39,179 nt of DNA from Thermoanaerobacterium thermosulfurigenes (GTDB taxonomy: Bacteria; Bacillota; Thermoanaerobacteria; Thermoanaerobacterales; Thermoanaerobacteraceae), in contig NZ_JBPODR010000022.1 in NCBI RefSeq assembly GCF_051201035.1, positions 1 through 39,179 on the forward strand. Reading direction: 5' to 3'. The notes beneath the pieces were generated by a model. That model did not search any database and was not told where the DNA came from. It saw nothing but the letters and a program-made list of their open reading frames with translations. Of this stretch, positions 1-8,176 are shown one piece after another (positions within the stretch are counted from its first letter, which is position 1; each line of letters begins with the position of its first letter). The translations under genes were made by a program, and so were the position numbers.

Positions 1-132
1 AATGAATTGGAAATCGAAAAAGGATTTCAGAATGAAATTTTGGGGGATAAATTTAAAAGATGTCTCCTGAAATTCAGATATATCAGGCAACAGAAATTGC
101 CGAGAATATTCTAGATGAGAAAGGAGGATACG
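1..132 (+). other. Unresolved 3' end of an upstream gene (possibly frame-disrupted)
   Basis: The bases before ymxH have no clean single reading frame. Frame 1 is open from base 1 to a TAG at 112-114. Frame 3 opens at an ATG at 60 and runs to a TGA at 144-146, overlapping ymxH by 14 nt, as upstream partners of SD-overlapped genes often do. A protein-like reading can be assembled only by moving from frame 1 through frame 2 to frame 3. This could be a decayed gene, sequence error or chance. I do not recognise a family. Confidence 0.25.
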
Positions 133-396
133 ATGAGACTAAGTGAATTTGGCAACAAAGAAATTGTAAACTTAAATGATGGCAAAAGGCTTGGTTTAAT
201 TGAAGATTCAGATCTTATAATCGATGAAAATACTGGAAAGATTAATTCAATTGTTGTCTATGAAACAAAAGGATCTATTTTTAGAAGCAGGCCTAATTAC
301 ATAGAGATTCCTTGGGATTTTATAAAAAAGATAGGAAATGATATGATAATTGTGGAAGTCGAGCTTGATAAAATGAGAAAATTTTTATTATGCTAA
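133..396 (+). CDS. ymxH: YlmC/YmxH-family PRC-barrel sporulation protein
   Basis: An 87-residue protein with a single PRC-barrel-like fold: 'FGNKEIVNLNDGKRLG' at the start, then 'DSDLIIDENTGKI' and a closing beta-rich half. YlmC/YmxH proteins occur across spore formers next to dapG and tepA, and their biochemical role is not settled. An in-frame ATG at 115 is rejected because the SD sequence AAAGGAGG at 120-127 lies downstream of it and serves the ATG at 133. The stop codon falls inside a very long perfect hairpin at 384-438. The family call rests on sequence pattern and the dapG neighbour. Confidence 0.85.
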   Translation: MRLSEFGNKEIVNLNDGKRLGLIEDSDLIIDENTGKINSIVVYETKGSIFRSRPNYIEIPWDFIKKIGNDMIIVEVELDKMRKFLLC

Positions 397-438
397 TAAA
401 GGAAAGGAAAATATCCTTTCCTTTATTAGCATAATAAA
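384..438. repeat. 25-bp perfect inverted repeat (hairpin) over the ymxH stop codon
   Basis: Left arm 384-408 and right arm 414-438 are exact reverse complements, separated by the five-base loop AAATA. The left arm contains the ymxH stop codon (394-396). No run of T follows, so it is not a classical intrinsic terminator. A TATAAT at 440-445 directly follows it but has no convincing -35. Likely roles are 3'-end protection of the ymxH RNA or separation of ymxH from dapG expression. Confidence 0.85.
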
Positions 439-486
439 GTATAATAATATTAAATTTATTTTATTTTGCATGATGTATATGAAAGG

Positions 487-1704
487 GTGGTTATTACGAA
501 TATTATTGTTCAGAAATTTGGTGGCACATCTGTCTCAACGTCTGAAAGAAGAAATATGGCGGTATCAAAAGTAGTAGATGCTATTGAACAAGGATTCATG
601 CCAGTGGTAGTAGTATCTGCAATAGGAAGAAGTGGAGATCCGTATGCAACTGATACTTTAATAAATTTTGCCAAGTCAATATATAAGGATACTCCTAAAA
701 GAGAACTTGATATTTTAATGTCATGTGGTGAAATTATTTCAAGTGTCATATTTTCAAATGTCTTGATGAGCAAAGGCTATAAATCAAAAGTTTTTACTGG
801 AGGACAAGCGGGAATAATTACGGATGATAATTTTGGAGATGCAGAAATAATAAGAGTAGAGCCACAATATCTTATTGACGCATTAAATCAAAATATAATT
901 CCTGTAGTGGCTGGATTCCAAGGTATTACAGTTGATGGTGATATAACGACTTTAGGCAGAGGTGGCAGTGATACGACTGCTGCATTATTAGGTGAAGCAT
1001 TGAAAGCATATGCCGTAGAAATTTATACAGATGTAGATGGAATCATGACAGCAGATCCCAGAATCGTCTCAAATGCTCATATATTGAAGCGAATAAGCTA
1101 TAATGAAGTTTTTCAATTAGCGGAACAAGGTGCAAAAGTGATACATCCTCGAGCTGTAGAAATTGCGATGCGAGGCAATATACCTTTAGTAATAAAAAAT
1201 ACAATGAGCGATAGTCCGGGAACTATTATTACTCAATACAACAATGTTTACAATAACATTTATGACTCTGATAACCTTGTTACAGGTATAGCTAATATGA
1301 ACAATAGAGTTCAAGTTATTATTGAATTAAATAGAGATGATAAAGATATTTTTGGGAAGATTGCAGAAGCTAAAATCAGTATTGACCTTATAAATGTCTT
1401 TCCTGATAGGAAAATATTCACCATATCGGAAGCTGATTTATCAAAATTAGAAACGCTGTTAAAAGAAAATGATGTTAAATACGCGATAAAGAAAAATTGC
1501 AGCAAAGTTTCGATAATTGGCAATAGAATACGTGGTGTTCCAGGTGTTATGGCTAGAATAATAAAAGCATTATCTGATAATAATATAGAGATTTTTCAAA
1601 CGGCAGATTCTCACAATACTATTTCATGTCTTGTAAGTCAAGATAAGGCAGATATAGCTGTGAAGGTTTTACACGATGAATTTAAGCTTGAAAGCTATAA
1701 TTAG
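487..1704 (+). CDS. dapG: Aspartate kinase (DapG-type)
   Basis: Phosphorylates aspartate, the first step towards diaminopimelate, lysine, threonine and dipicolinate. The N terminus carries the kinase signature 'VQKFGGTSVS'. The catalytic domain contains 'TLGRGGSDTTAALLGEAL' and 'VEIYTDVDGIMTADPR', and the C terminus has two ACT regions ('KVSIIGNRIRGVPGVMARI'). Length and neighbours match Bacillus DapG, the diaminopimelate-sensitive isozyme. The start is uncertain. ATG 466 has no SD and adds 11 residues, and GTG 487, used here as the nearest canonical codon, also lacks one. The only SD-like stretch (482-490) points to ATT 493 or ACG 496, exactly where the family normally begins. The stop codon lies inside the terminator hairpin. 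Confidence 0.95.
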   Translation: MVITNIIVQKFGGTSVSTSERRNMAVSKVVDAIEQGFMPVVVVSAIGRSGDPYATDTLINFAKSIYKDTPKRELDILMSCGEIISSVIFSNVLMSKGYKSKVFTGGQAGIITDDNFGDAEIIRVEPQYLIDALNQNIIPVVAGFQGITVDGDITTLGRGGSDTTAALLGEALKAYAVEIYTDVDGIMTADPRIVSNAHILKRISYNEVFQLAEQGAKVIHPRAVEIAMRGNIPLVIKNTMSDSPGTIITQYNNVYNNIYDSDNLVTGIANMNNRVQVIIELNRDDKDIFGKIAEAKISIDLINVFPDRKIFTISEADLSKLETLLKENDVKYAIKKNCSKVSIIGNRIRGVPGVMARIIKALSDNNIEIFQTADSHNTISCLVSQDKADIAVKVLHDEFKLESYN

Positions 1705-1729
1705 TGCATAATATGCACTAATTTTTTTA
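1698..1729 (+). terminator. Intrinsic terminator after dapG
   Basis: Stem ATTAGTGCAT (1700-1709) pairs with ATGCACTAAT (1713-1722) around a 3-nt loop, followed by a run of T to 1728. It overlaps the dapG stop codon at 1702-1704. Confidence 0.8.
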
Positions 1730-1755
1730 TACTAATTTTATAGGAGAGTGATAAA

Positions 1756-2454
1756 ATGGGTATGTTAAAAAATGAAGATTTGCCTGTGCAAACTGGTACG
1801 GCAGTACAGCAGAATATACAGAGCTTTGGGCAGACAAATTTGCCAAATTTCGAAAGTAGTATTCATTGTCTGACAATAATAGGGCAAATAGAAGGACATA
1901 TGATATTACCACCACAGAATAAGACTACGAAATATGAACATATAATACCGCAACTAGTAGCAATTGAAGAAAATCCTCAGATAAAGGGTCTTTTAATATT
2001 GCTAAACACAGTTGGTGGAGATGTAGAAGCTGGTTTAGCTATCGCTGAAATGATTTCCAGTTTATCAAAACCTACAGTTTCAATTGTATTAGGTGGCGGA
2101 CACAGCATAGGTGTTCCACTTGCAGTTTCATCGAATTATTCTTTCATTGTTCCCAGCGCGACAATGACTATACACCCAATAAGAATGACAGGTTTAGTTA
2201 TAGGCGTACCTCAAACATTTGATTATTTTAATAAAATGCAGGATAGAATAGTTGAATTTGTAATAAGAAATTCAAGAATTAAAAGAGATGCTTTTATGAA
2301 TCTGATGTTAAAGATAGGAGAGCTGGCAAATGATGTTGGAACTATCCTGGTTGGAAAAGAAGCAGTAGACTATGGATTGATAGATGAAGTTGGAGGTGTT
2401 TCAGAAGCAATTGAAAAACTTCAACAATTAATTAAAGAGAAAGAAAATAGGTGA
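1756..2454 (+). CDS. tepA: ClpP-like serine protease, translocation-enhancing protein TepA
   Basis: A 232-residue ClpP/crotonase-fold protein. 'LLNTVGGDVEAGLAIAEMI' (83-100) is the substrate-binding strand region, 'GGGHSIGVPLA' carries the likely nucleophile Ser117, and 'TMTIHPIRMTG' carries the likely catalytic His140. In Bacillus, TepA/YmfB was described as aiding protein secretion and resembles ClpP without being a partner of ClpX or ClpC. SD AGGAGAG at 1742-1748 supports ATG 1756. It sits between the dapG terminator and ylzJ, four bases upstream of the latter, so the two are probably co-transcribed. The family call is firm; the substrate is unknown. Confidence 0.92.
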   Translation: MGMLKNEDLPVQTGTAVQQNIQSFGQTNLPNFESSIHCLTIIGQIEGHMILPPQNKTTKYEHIIPQLVAIEENPQIKGLLILLNTVGGDVEAGLAIAEMISSLSKPTVSIVLGGGHSIGVPLAVSSNYSFIVPSATMTIHPIRMTGLVIGVPQTFDYFNKMQDRIVEFVIRNSRIKRDAFMNLMLKIGELANDVGTILVGKEAVDYGLIDEVGGVSEAIEKLQQLIKEKENR

Positions 2455-2458
2455 TTTT

Positions 2459-2683
2459 ATGCTATACACTATAATTCCTTACGAGCTCGTCTTTCAAAAG
2501 TGTGATGAAATAAAAGACAATTATATTGAAACAAATATAGAAGGAAAAACATTCATTTTAGAAAGAGAAGGTGATAAATACAAAATAATAAGAATGTACT
2601 CTACGAATCCAAACGATTATCTAAAAACTAAATACGCACCTGGAACTACAATTGATTTCAAAAAAAATCAAATTGTGCTATAA
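2459..2683 (+). CDS. ylzJ: YlzJ-like protein
   Basis: A 74-residue small protein beginning 'MLYTIIPYELVFQ', typical of YlzJ, which lies between tepA and spoIIIE in many Firmicutes. Its function is unknown. The conserved pieces are the N-terminal strand and the central 'TFILEREGDKYKIIRMYST' segment. Its SD (AGGTGA) overlaps the tepA stop codon, implying translational coupling. An intrinsic terminator begins at its stop codon. Confidence 0.85.
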   Translation: MLYTIIPYELVFQKCDEIKDNYIETNIEGKTFILEREGDKYKIIRMYSTNPNDYLKTKYAPGTTIDFKKNQIVL

Positions 2684-2711
2684 TAGATGTGTTTAACACA
2701 TCTATTTTTTT
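2682..2711 (+). terminator. Intrinsic terminator after ylzJ
   Basis: AATAGATGTG (2682-2691) pairs with CACATCTATT (2697-2706) around TTTAA, followed by T run 2705-2711. It closes the tepA-ylzJ unit and isolates spoIIIE. Confidence 0.85.
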
Positions 2712-2716
2712 GATAA

Positions 2717-2745
2717 AAAGGATTTTTATATAAAATGTAGAATTA
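2717..2745 (+). promoter_or_regulatory. Sigma-H-type promoter of spoIIIE
   Basis: AAAGGATTT (2717-2725) matches the sigma-H -35 consensus RNAGGAWWW and GTAGAATTA (2737-2745) matches the -10 consensus RNNGAATWW, with an 11-bp spacer. It lies between the ylzJ terminator and the spoIIIE start. The same elements and spacing occur before spoVS at 19525-19553. Confidence 0.7.
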
Positions 2746-2762
2746 ATTATTGGGTGATAATT

Positions 2763-4937
2763 ATGAAATCAAAGACTAAAGAAAAATACAACAATGAAAT
2801 AGTTGGAATAATTTTGCTTACTTTTTCGATTATTTCTATGATAAGCCTTTATTCTGACAAGACAGGTATAGTAGGGAAAGAATTGGTAATTTTATTGAAA
2901 AGTCTTTTCGGCGTAGGTGCGTATGCAATATCGCTATTAATTTTAGTGTATTCATTGTTTCTTTTATTTAAAAATAAGAATTTTTTAGACTATAAAAGAA
3001 TCATATGTTTGTTAATAACATTTCTGTGTTTTATAAATATGGTTCAGATATATTTTTATGATAATATTGGATATTTTAAAAATTATGTTTTAGATAGCAT
3101 TAAGCACGGACTAAATGGGTCAGGTGGAGGGATTGTTTCTGCAATAACTGTCTTTGTACTTGTTAAGTTTTTGGGAGTTATAGGAAGTTGGTTGTTTCTG
3201 ATTTCTACATTAATCATCAGCATCATACTTATTACAGATATATCACTTATTGAAAGCATAAAATCAGTATATAGACAGATGTATAAGCTTATAGAAAAAT
3301 ATAAAAACAAAAAAAAGACATTAGAATTTAATAATGAAAATATACTACGTGACATTGTAGAAAAGCCAGACGAAAAAAAATTATCCAGAAAAAAAATTGC
3401 AAATAACGAAGAACAACAATTAAAGATAATACAACCGTACTTAGAAGAAAAAGAGGAAACAGAGGAGAAAAAAGATCAGAGCGAAGATGAAGTCAAAATC
3501 TCAAAGATAGAAAATAAAGGAAGAACTTACGAGAATTATATTTATCCACCTATTGAATTGCTTAAAGAAGGTATACCACACCAAAAAGTCAACAATAATT
3601 TAATCATAGAAAATGCCAAGAAATTAGAAGAAACGCTTAAAAATTTCGCTATTGATGCTAAAGTAGTGCAAGTCAGCAGGGGGCCAGCTATTACAAGATT
3701 TGAATTGCAACCAAGCCCTGGAGTCAAAGTCAGCAGAATAGTCAGTTTAACAGACGACATTGCATTAAGTCTTGCAGCACCTTCCGTTAGGATAGAGGCT
3801 CCAATCCCAGGGAAATCTGCAATTGGGATTGAAGTCCCAAATGAAAAAATATCTGTTGTAACACTTAGAGAAGTTATAGACACTAAAAAATTTAGGGAAA
3901 GCAAGTCCGATCTAACAATAGGATTAGGGAAAGACATTGCTGGAAACATAGTTATAGCTGATTTATCAAAAATGCCTCATTTATTAATTGCTGGTGCTAC
4001 TGGCTCAGGCAAAAGTGTTTGCATTAACACTTTAATTGTGAGTTTGTTGTACAAAGCTTCACCTGATAAAGTCAAAATGATTTTAATAGATCCTAAAGTT
4101 GTTGAATTGAATATTTACAATGGCATACCGCATTTGCTAACGCCGGTTGTTACAGATCCTAAAAAAGCCGCTGGCGTCCTTAATTGGGCAGTAAATGAAA
4201 TGACAGAAAGATATAAAGCATTTGCAGAAAACAATGTAAGAGATATTGAAGGGTATAATAAAATCCATGGCATTGATACAATGCCTAAGATAGTCGTTAT
4301 TGTAGATGAATTATCAGATCTCATGATGGTTTCACCAGCAGAAGTTGAAGAATACATATGTAGACTGGCCCAAATGGCAAGAGCTGCAGGTATATATTTA
4401 GTAATTGCTACACAAAGACCATCAGTAGATGTTATAACTGGCGTCATAAAGGCAAATATACCATCTAGAATTTCTTTTGCTGTTTCATCACAAATAGACT
4501 CAAGAACTATTTTAGACATGTCTGGTGCCGAGAAATTGCTAGGAAAGGGAGACATGCTTTATTACCCGATTGGCGAATCCAAACCAATTCGAGTGCAAGG
4601 TGCATTTATTTCAGATAAAGAAGTTGAAGAAATCGTAAATTTCTTAAAGTCAAATGCTAATGAGCCAAAATATGAAGAAATAATCGTCGAGTCAAAAAGT
4701 ACATTAAACAAAGAAATAGAAGAAGATGAATTGATGAATGATGCAATTAAAGTAATTGTAGAAACTGGACAAGCTTCCATATCTATGCTGCAAAGAAGGC
4801 TTAGGATAGGCTATGCAAGAGCCGCAAGAATAATAGATCAGATGGAGCAAAAAGGAATAATAAGTGGATACGACGGCTCTAAACCAAGGCAAATATTGCT
4901 ATCAGAAGAAGAAATAAAAAGAATAATAAACGGTTAA
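2763..4937 (+). CDS. spoIIIE: DNA translocase SpoIIIE/FtsK
   Basis: A septal DNA pump that moves the chromosome into the forespore and clears DNA from division septa. About four hydrophobic segments occupy residues 10-160. A charged, Glu/Lys-rich linker follows (about 185-250), then the FtsK motor with Walker A 'GATGSGKSV' and Walker B 'KIVVIVDELSDLM'. The C-terminal gamma winged helix ('ISMLQRRLRIGYARAARI') would read orienting DNA sites. At 724 residues it is shorter than Bacillus SpoIIIE (787), mostly in the linker. SD GGGTGAT (2752-2758) fits ATG 2763 rather than the overlapping GTG 2754. The sigma-H-type promoter suggests induction at entry into sporulation. Confidence 0.95.
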   Translation: MKSKTKEKYNNEIVGIILLTFSIISMISLYSDKTGIVGKELVILLKSLFGVGAYAISLLILVYSLFLLFKNKNFLDYKRIICLLITFLCFINMVQIYFYDNIGYFKNYVLDSIKHGLNGSGGGIVSAITVFVLVKFLGVIGSWLFLISTLIISIILITDISLIESIKSVYRQMYKLIEKYKNKKKTLEFNNENILRDIVEKPDEKKLSRKKIANNEEQQLKIIQPYLEEKEETEEKKDQSEDEVKISKIENKGRTYENYIYPPIELLKEGIPHQKVNNNLIIENAKKLEETLKNFAIDAKVVQVSRGPAITRFELQPSPGVKVSRIVSLTDDIALSLAAPSVRIEAPIPGKSAIGIEVPNEKISVVTLREVIDTKKFRESKSDLTIGLGKDIAGNIVIADLSKMPHLLIAGATGSGKSVCINTLIVSLLYKASPDKVKMILIDPKVVELNIYNGIPHLLTPVVTDPKKAAGVLNWAVNEMTERYKAFAENNVRDIEGYNKIHGIDTMPKIVVIVDELSDLMMVSPAEVEEYICRLAQMARAAGIYLVIATQRPSVDVITGVIKANIPSRISFAVSSQIDSRTILDMSGAEKLLGKGDMLYYPIGESKPIRVQGAFISDKEVEEIVNFLKSNANEPKYEEIIVESKSTLNKEIEEDELMNDAIKVIVETGQASISMLQRRLRIGYARAARIIDQMEQKGIISGYDGSKPRQILLSEEEIKRIING

Positions 4938-5012
4938 TATTTCTTTACAATGTGGTTTATATGGTATATACTTTTCTTTGTAAATACAAAAAAGTTAAGG
5001 AAGGGGCTTCAA

Positions 5013-6326
5013 ATGGTAAATGTCGGAATAATATCTCTTGGATGTGCGAAAAATATTGTTGATTCAGAGAAAATGTTAGGAATAATAAAGGAAAAAGGAT
5101 TTAATATAGTAAATAATGAAAATGATGCTGACGTTTTGATTATAAATACATGTGGATTCATCGAAAGTGCAAAAAGAGAATCTATCGATTATATACTGGA
5201 AATGAGCAAATTGAAGAAAAAGAGATTAAAATCTTTAATTGCATCTGGATGCTTATCAGAAAGATATAAAGATGAACTTTTGGAAAGTCTTCCTGAATTA
5301 GATGCTGTAATAGGTACTGGCGATTTTTTAAAAATTGCAGATGTAATTGAAGATACATTGAAGGGAAAGCGAATCTTAGAATATGGGCATGCAAACGAAT
5401 TGGACGATAAAGACTCACCGAGAATGTTAAGCACGCCAAAACATTACGCGTATTTGAAAATCTCAGAAGGATGCAATAATAAGTGTTCATTCTGCATCAT
5501 ACCAAAATTGAGAGGGCGTTACAGAAGCGTCAAAATAGAAGATTTGCTCAATGAAGCAAAAATGTTAGCTGAGAATGGTGTCAAAGAGTTAATATTGATT
5601 GCTCAAGATACCACAAAGTATGGCATTGATATCTACAATAAATACATGTTGCCAACTTTATTGAGAAAGTTGGCAAATATAAATGGAATAAAATGGATTA
5701 GAATACTGTATGCATATCCAGACAGTATTACAGATGAACTTATTGATGAGATAAAGACAAATAAAAAAGTGCTAAAGTATATAGATATACCGTTGCAACA
5801 TTCAAATGATGAAGTTTTAAGACGAATGAAAAGAAATACAACGAGAAAAAAGATTGAAGATACAATTGAAAAGCTTAAGTCTATTCCTGGAATGATAATT
5901 AGAACAACGTTTATTGTTGGTTTTCCAGGGGAGACAGATGATGAATTCGACGATTTAAAAAAATTTATTGTAGAAAAAAAGTTTAATAAATTAGGTGTAT
6001 TCACATATTCCAGAGAGGAAGATACTGAAGCTTATGATATGCAAAATCAAATATCAGAACAAATTAAGCAAAAAAGATATAATGAAATAATGCTTTTGCA
6101 AAAGAATATATCACTTGAATATAATAAGAGATTAATTGGCAGTGAATTTGAAGTAGTGGTAGAAGGACAAAAAGATGGACTTTATTATGGAAGAAGCTAT
6201 ATTGATGCCCCAGATATCGATGGAATGACGTTTTTTAAGTCAAATAAGAAGTTAAACATTGGCGATTTTGCTAAGGTTAAGATCACAAAAGCTTTTGACT
6301 ATGATCTAATGGGGGAGTTGTTGTGA
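5013..6326 (+). CDS. rimO: Ribosomal protein S12 methylthiotransferase RimO
   Basis: A radical-SAM enzyme that methylthiolates a conserved aspartate of ribosomal protein S12. The N-terminal UPF0004 domain provides three auxiliary-cluster cysteines ('SLGCAKNIVDSEK', 'NTCGF', 'ASGCLSERY'). The radical-SAM triad is 'EGCNNKCSFCIIPKLRGRYR', and the C terminus is a TRAM domain. 'SLGCAKN' and 'RGRYRS' mark the RimO branch rather than MiaB, whose paralogue lies at 36147-37568. SD AAGGAAGGGG (4997-5004 region) places the start at ATG 5013, not at the upstream in-frame ATG 4950. It overlaps pgsA by 4 bp. Confidence 0.95.
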   Translation: MVNVGIISLGCAKNIVDSEKMLGIIKEKGFNIVNNENDADVLIINTCGFIESAKRESIDYILEMSKLKKKRLKSLIASGCLSERYKDELLESLPELDAVIGTGDFLKIADVIEDTLKGKRILEYGHANELDDKDSPRMLSTPKHYAYLKISEGCNNKCSFCIIPKLRGRYRSVKIEDLLNEAKMLAENGVKELILIAQDTTKYGIDIYNKYMLPTLLRKLANINGIKWIRILYAYPDSITDELIDEIKTNKKVLKYIDIPLQHSNDEVLRRMKRNTTRKKIEDTIEKLKSIPGMIIRTTFIVGFPGETDDEFDDLKKFIVEKKFNKLGVFTYSREEDTEAYDMQNQISEQIKQKRYNEIMLLQKNISLEYNKRLIGSEFEVVVEGQKDGLYYGRSYIDAPDIDGMTFFKSNKKLNIGDFAKVKITKAFDYDLMGELL

Positions 6327-6859
6327 ACGCAGCAAATAAGATTACAATTGCAAGATTGATTTTAGTTCCTTTTTTTATAATTGTAATGTTGTCAGGAATT
6401 AAATACTCAAATATAATTGCGGCTTCTTTATTTTTAGTTGCATCATTGACTGACAAGTTAGATGGATATATTGCAAGAAAATACAATCAAATTACGAATT
6501 TAGGCAAGTTTATGGATCCTCTTGTGGATAAAATAATGGTTTCATCTGCTTTAATTGTCTTAATACAGTTAAACCGTATACAAAGTTGGATCGTCATAGT
6601 TATTCTTTGCAGGGAATTTATAATAACTGGATTAAGAGCAGTCGGAGCAGATAAAGGCATTGTAATTGCAGCCAGCAATCTTGGTAAATATAAGACGACA
6701 TTTCAAATCATAGCTATAATATCGCTGATGCTAAATAATTATCCATTTGAATATGTGTTTTTCCCATTTTCAACTATAGCTGTGTACTTAGCGTTGTTTT
6801 TTACAGTTTATTCTGGAATTGATTATGTTGTGAAATGTAGAAACATAATTTTAGGATGA
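6323..6859 (+). CDS. pgsA: CDP-diacylglycerol-glycerol-3-phosphate 3-phosphatidyltransferase
   Basis: An integral membrane enzyme making phosphatidylglycerophosphate from CDP-diacylglycerol and glycerol 3-phosphate. The CDP-alcohol phosphotransferase motif D-x2-D-G-x2-A-R-x8-G-x3-D-x3-D is complete ('DKLDGYIARKYNQITNLGKF' then 'MDPLVDKI'). Several hydrophobic helices cover the rest of the 178 residues. The GTG start at 6323 overlaps the rimO stop (GTGA) with SD GGGGGAG just upstream, so it is translationally coupled. It lies four bases from the first possible cinA codon. Confidence 0.95.
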   Translation: MNAANKITIARLILVPFFIIVMLSGIKYSNIIAASLFLVASLTDKLDGYIARKYNQITNLGKFMDPLVDKIMVSSALIVLIQLNRIQSWIVIVILCREFIITGLRAVGADKGIVIAASNLGKYKTTFQIIAIISLMLNNYPFEYVFFPFSTIAVYLALFFTVYSGIDYVVKCRNIILG

Positions 6860-6872
6860 GAAGGTGCATTTT

Positions 6873-8117
6873 ATGAAATGTGAGATAATATCTGTTGGCA
6901 CAGAGCTTCTTCTAGGGCAAATTGTGAACACAAATTCAAAATTTATATCTGAGATGCTTACTACACTTGGAATAGATGTTTATTTTCAAACCAATGTAGG
7001 TGACAATAAAAGCAGACTTTTAGAGTGCCTTAAAATTGCTTCAGAACGTTCTGATTTGATAATTTTAACAGGCGGTTTAGGACCAACAATTGACGATTTA
7101 ACAAAAGAAACTGTTGCTGAGTTCTTTTCATTAAGGCTTGTTGAAGACATTGATACAAAGCTTAAAATTCAATCATACTTTAAAAGGTCAAAGAGAAATC
7201 TAACCCAAAATAATTACAAGCAGGCTTTATTCCCGGAAGGGGCTAAAATTTTACCAAATGACAATGGTACAGCTCCTGGTTTCATTATAGAAAAAAACAA
7301 AAAGATAGTAGTTGTTTTACCTGGTCCACCATCAGAATTAATACCTATGTTTAAAAACTATGTATATTCATATCTAAAACCTTTAAGCGATGAGATAATT
7401 GTTTCTAAAGTCATAAAGATGTTTGGTATTAGTGAATCACAGGTTGATGAGATGGTAAATAATTTGCTTGTGTCACATAATCCTACTGTTGCTCCACTTG
7501 TTGGAAATGGATTTGTCACGTTGAGAATAACTGCAAAATCAGATGATCCTCTAAAAGCAAAATACATGATTGATGAATATGAAAAAAATATAAGAGAGCT
7601 TTTAGGCGAATACATTTTTGGAGCAGATGATGATACATTGGAATCTGTGGTTTTAAACTTATTAAAAACAAAAAAACTTACACTTTCTACTGCTGAATCA
7701 TGTACGGGTGGATTGTTATCTGAAAAAATCACTGATATACCAGGTGCGTCTGAAGTATTTAAATTTGGAGCTATAACGTACAGTAATGAGTCAAAAGAAG
7801 GAATTTTAGGTGTATCTAAAAGCACCATAGAAAAATATGGAGCAGTCAGTGAAGAGACTGCGAGGGAAATGGCTGTCAATGTAAAAAATATTGCAAAAAC
7901 AGATTACGGTATATCTATTACAGGTATAGCCGGCCCCAGCGGTGGTACAATTACTAAACCTGTTGGCTTAGTCTATATAGGTTTAGCATATAAAGATACG
8001 GTATACATAAAAAAAATAATTTCAAATGGAGATAGAGGTAAGATAAGATTAAATTCTGCCATGAATGCCTTAGATATGCTTAGAAGACATTTAAGCGGTT
8101 TAAAAATTGACTATTGA
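6873..8117 (+). CDS. cinA: CinA: nicotinamide-nucleotide amidase / damage-inducible protein
   Basis: A two-domain 414-residue protein. The N-terminal MoCF/COG1058 domain starts 'CEIISVGTELLLGQ' and contains 'LTGGLGPTIDDLTKE'. The C-terminal NMN deamidase (PncC) domain contains 'STAESCTGGLLSEK' and 'GITGIAGPSGGT'-like loops. It recycles nicotinamide mononucleotide to nicotinate mononucleotide, and in some bacteria it is competence- or damage-associated and co-expressed with recA. SD GAGAAGGTG (6859-6866) supports ATG 6873 rather than GTG 6864. The recA promoter lies partly inside its last codons. Confidence 0.94.
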   Translation: MKCEIISVGTELLLGQIVNTNSKFISEMLTTLGIDVYFQTNVGDNKSRLLECLKIASERSDLIILTGGLGPTIDDLTKETVAEFFSLRLVEDIDTKLKIQSYFKRSKRNLTQNNYKQALFPEGAKILPNDNGTAPGFIIEKNKKIVVVLPGPPSELIPMFKNYVYSYLKPLSDEIIVSKVIKMFGISESQVDEMVNNLLVSHNPTVAPLVGNGFVTLRITAKSDDPLKAKYMIDEYEKNIRELLGEYIFGADDDTLESVVLNLLKTKKLTLSTAESCTGGLLSEKITDIPGASEVFKFGAITYSNESKEGILGVSKSTIEKYGAVSEETAREMAVNVKNIAKTDYGISITGIAGPSGGTITKPVGLVYIGLAYKDTVYIKKIISNGDRGKIRLNSAMNALDMLRRHLSGLKIDY

Positions 8118-8135
8118 ATGTTACTAATATATAAT
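8107..8135 (+). promoter_or_regulatory. SigmaA promoter of recA
   Basis: The -35 TTGACT (8107-8112) and -10 TATAAT (8130-8135) are separated by exactly 17 bp. The -35 overlaps the end of cinA. I see no GAAC-N4-GTTC-like LexA box in this promoter or the leader up to 8176, unlike at lexA. Confidence 0.75.
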
Positions 8136-8176
8136 TGAATTATGAATATTGCCGAATTTTGGCGGGAGGAGAAATT

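Noticed and set aside
396..486. Lysine riboswitch or T-box before dapG
   Set aside because: The gap is under 100 bases and is occupied by a simple long hairpin, far too small for either element.
3083..4892. Long antisense reading frames across spoIIIE
   Set aside because: Shadow frames of a strongly conserved gene, with no SD or recognisable domains.
4950..5012. 63-bp N-terminal extension of rimO
   Set aside because: No SD at ATG 4950 and hydrophobic residues foreign to RimO; a strong SD serves ATG 5013.
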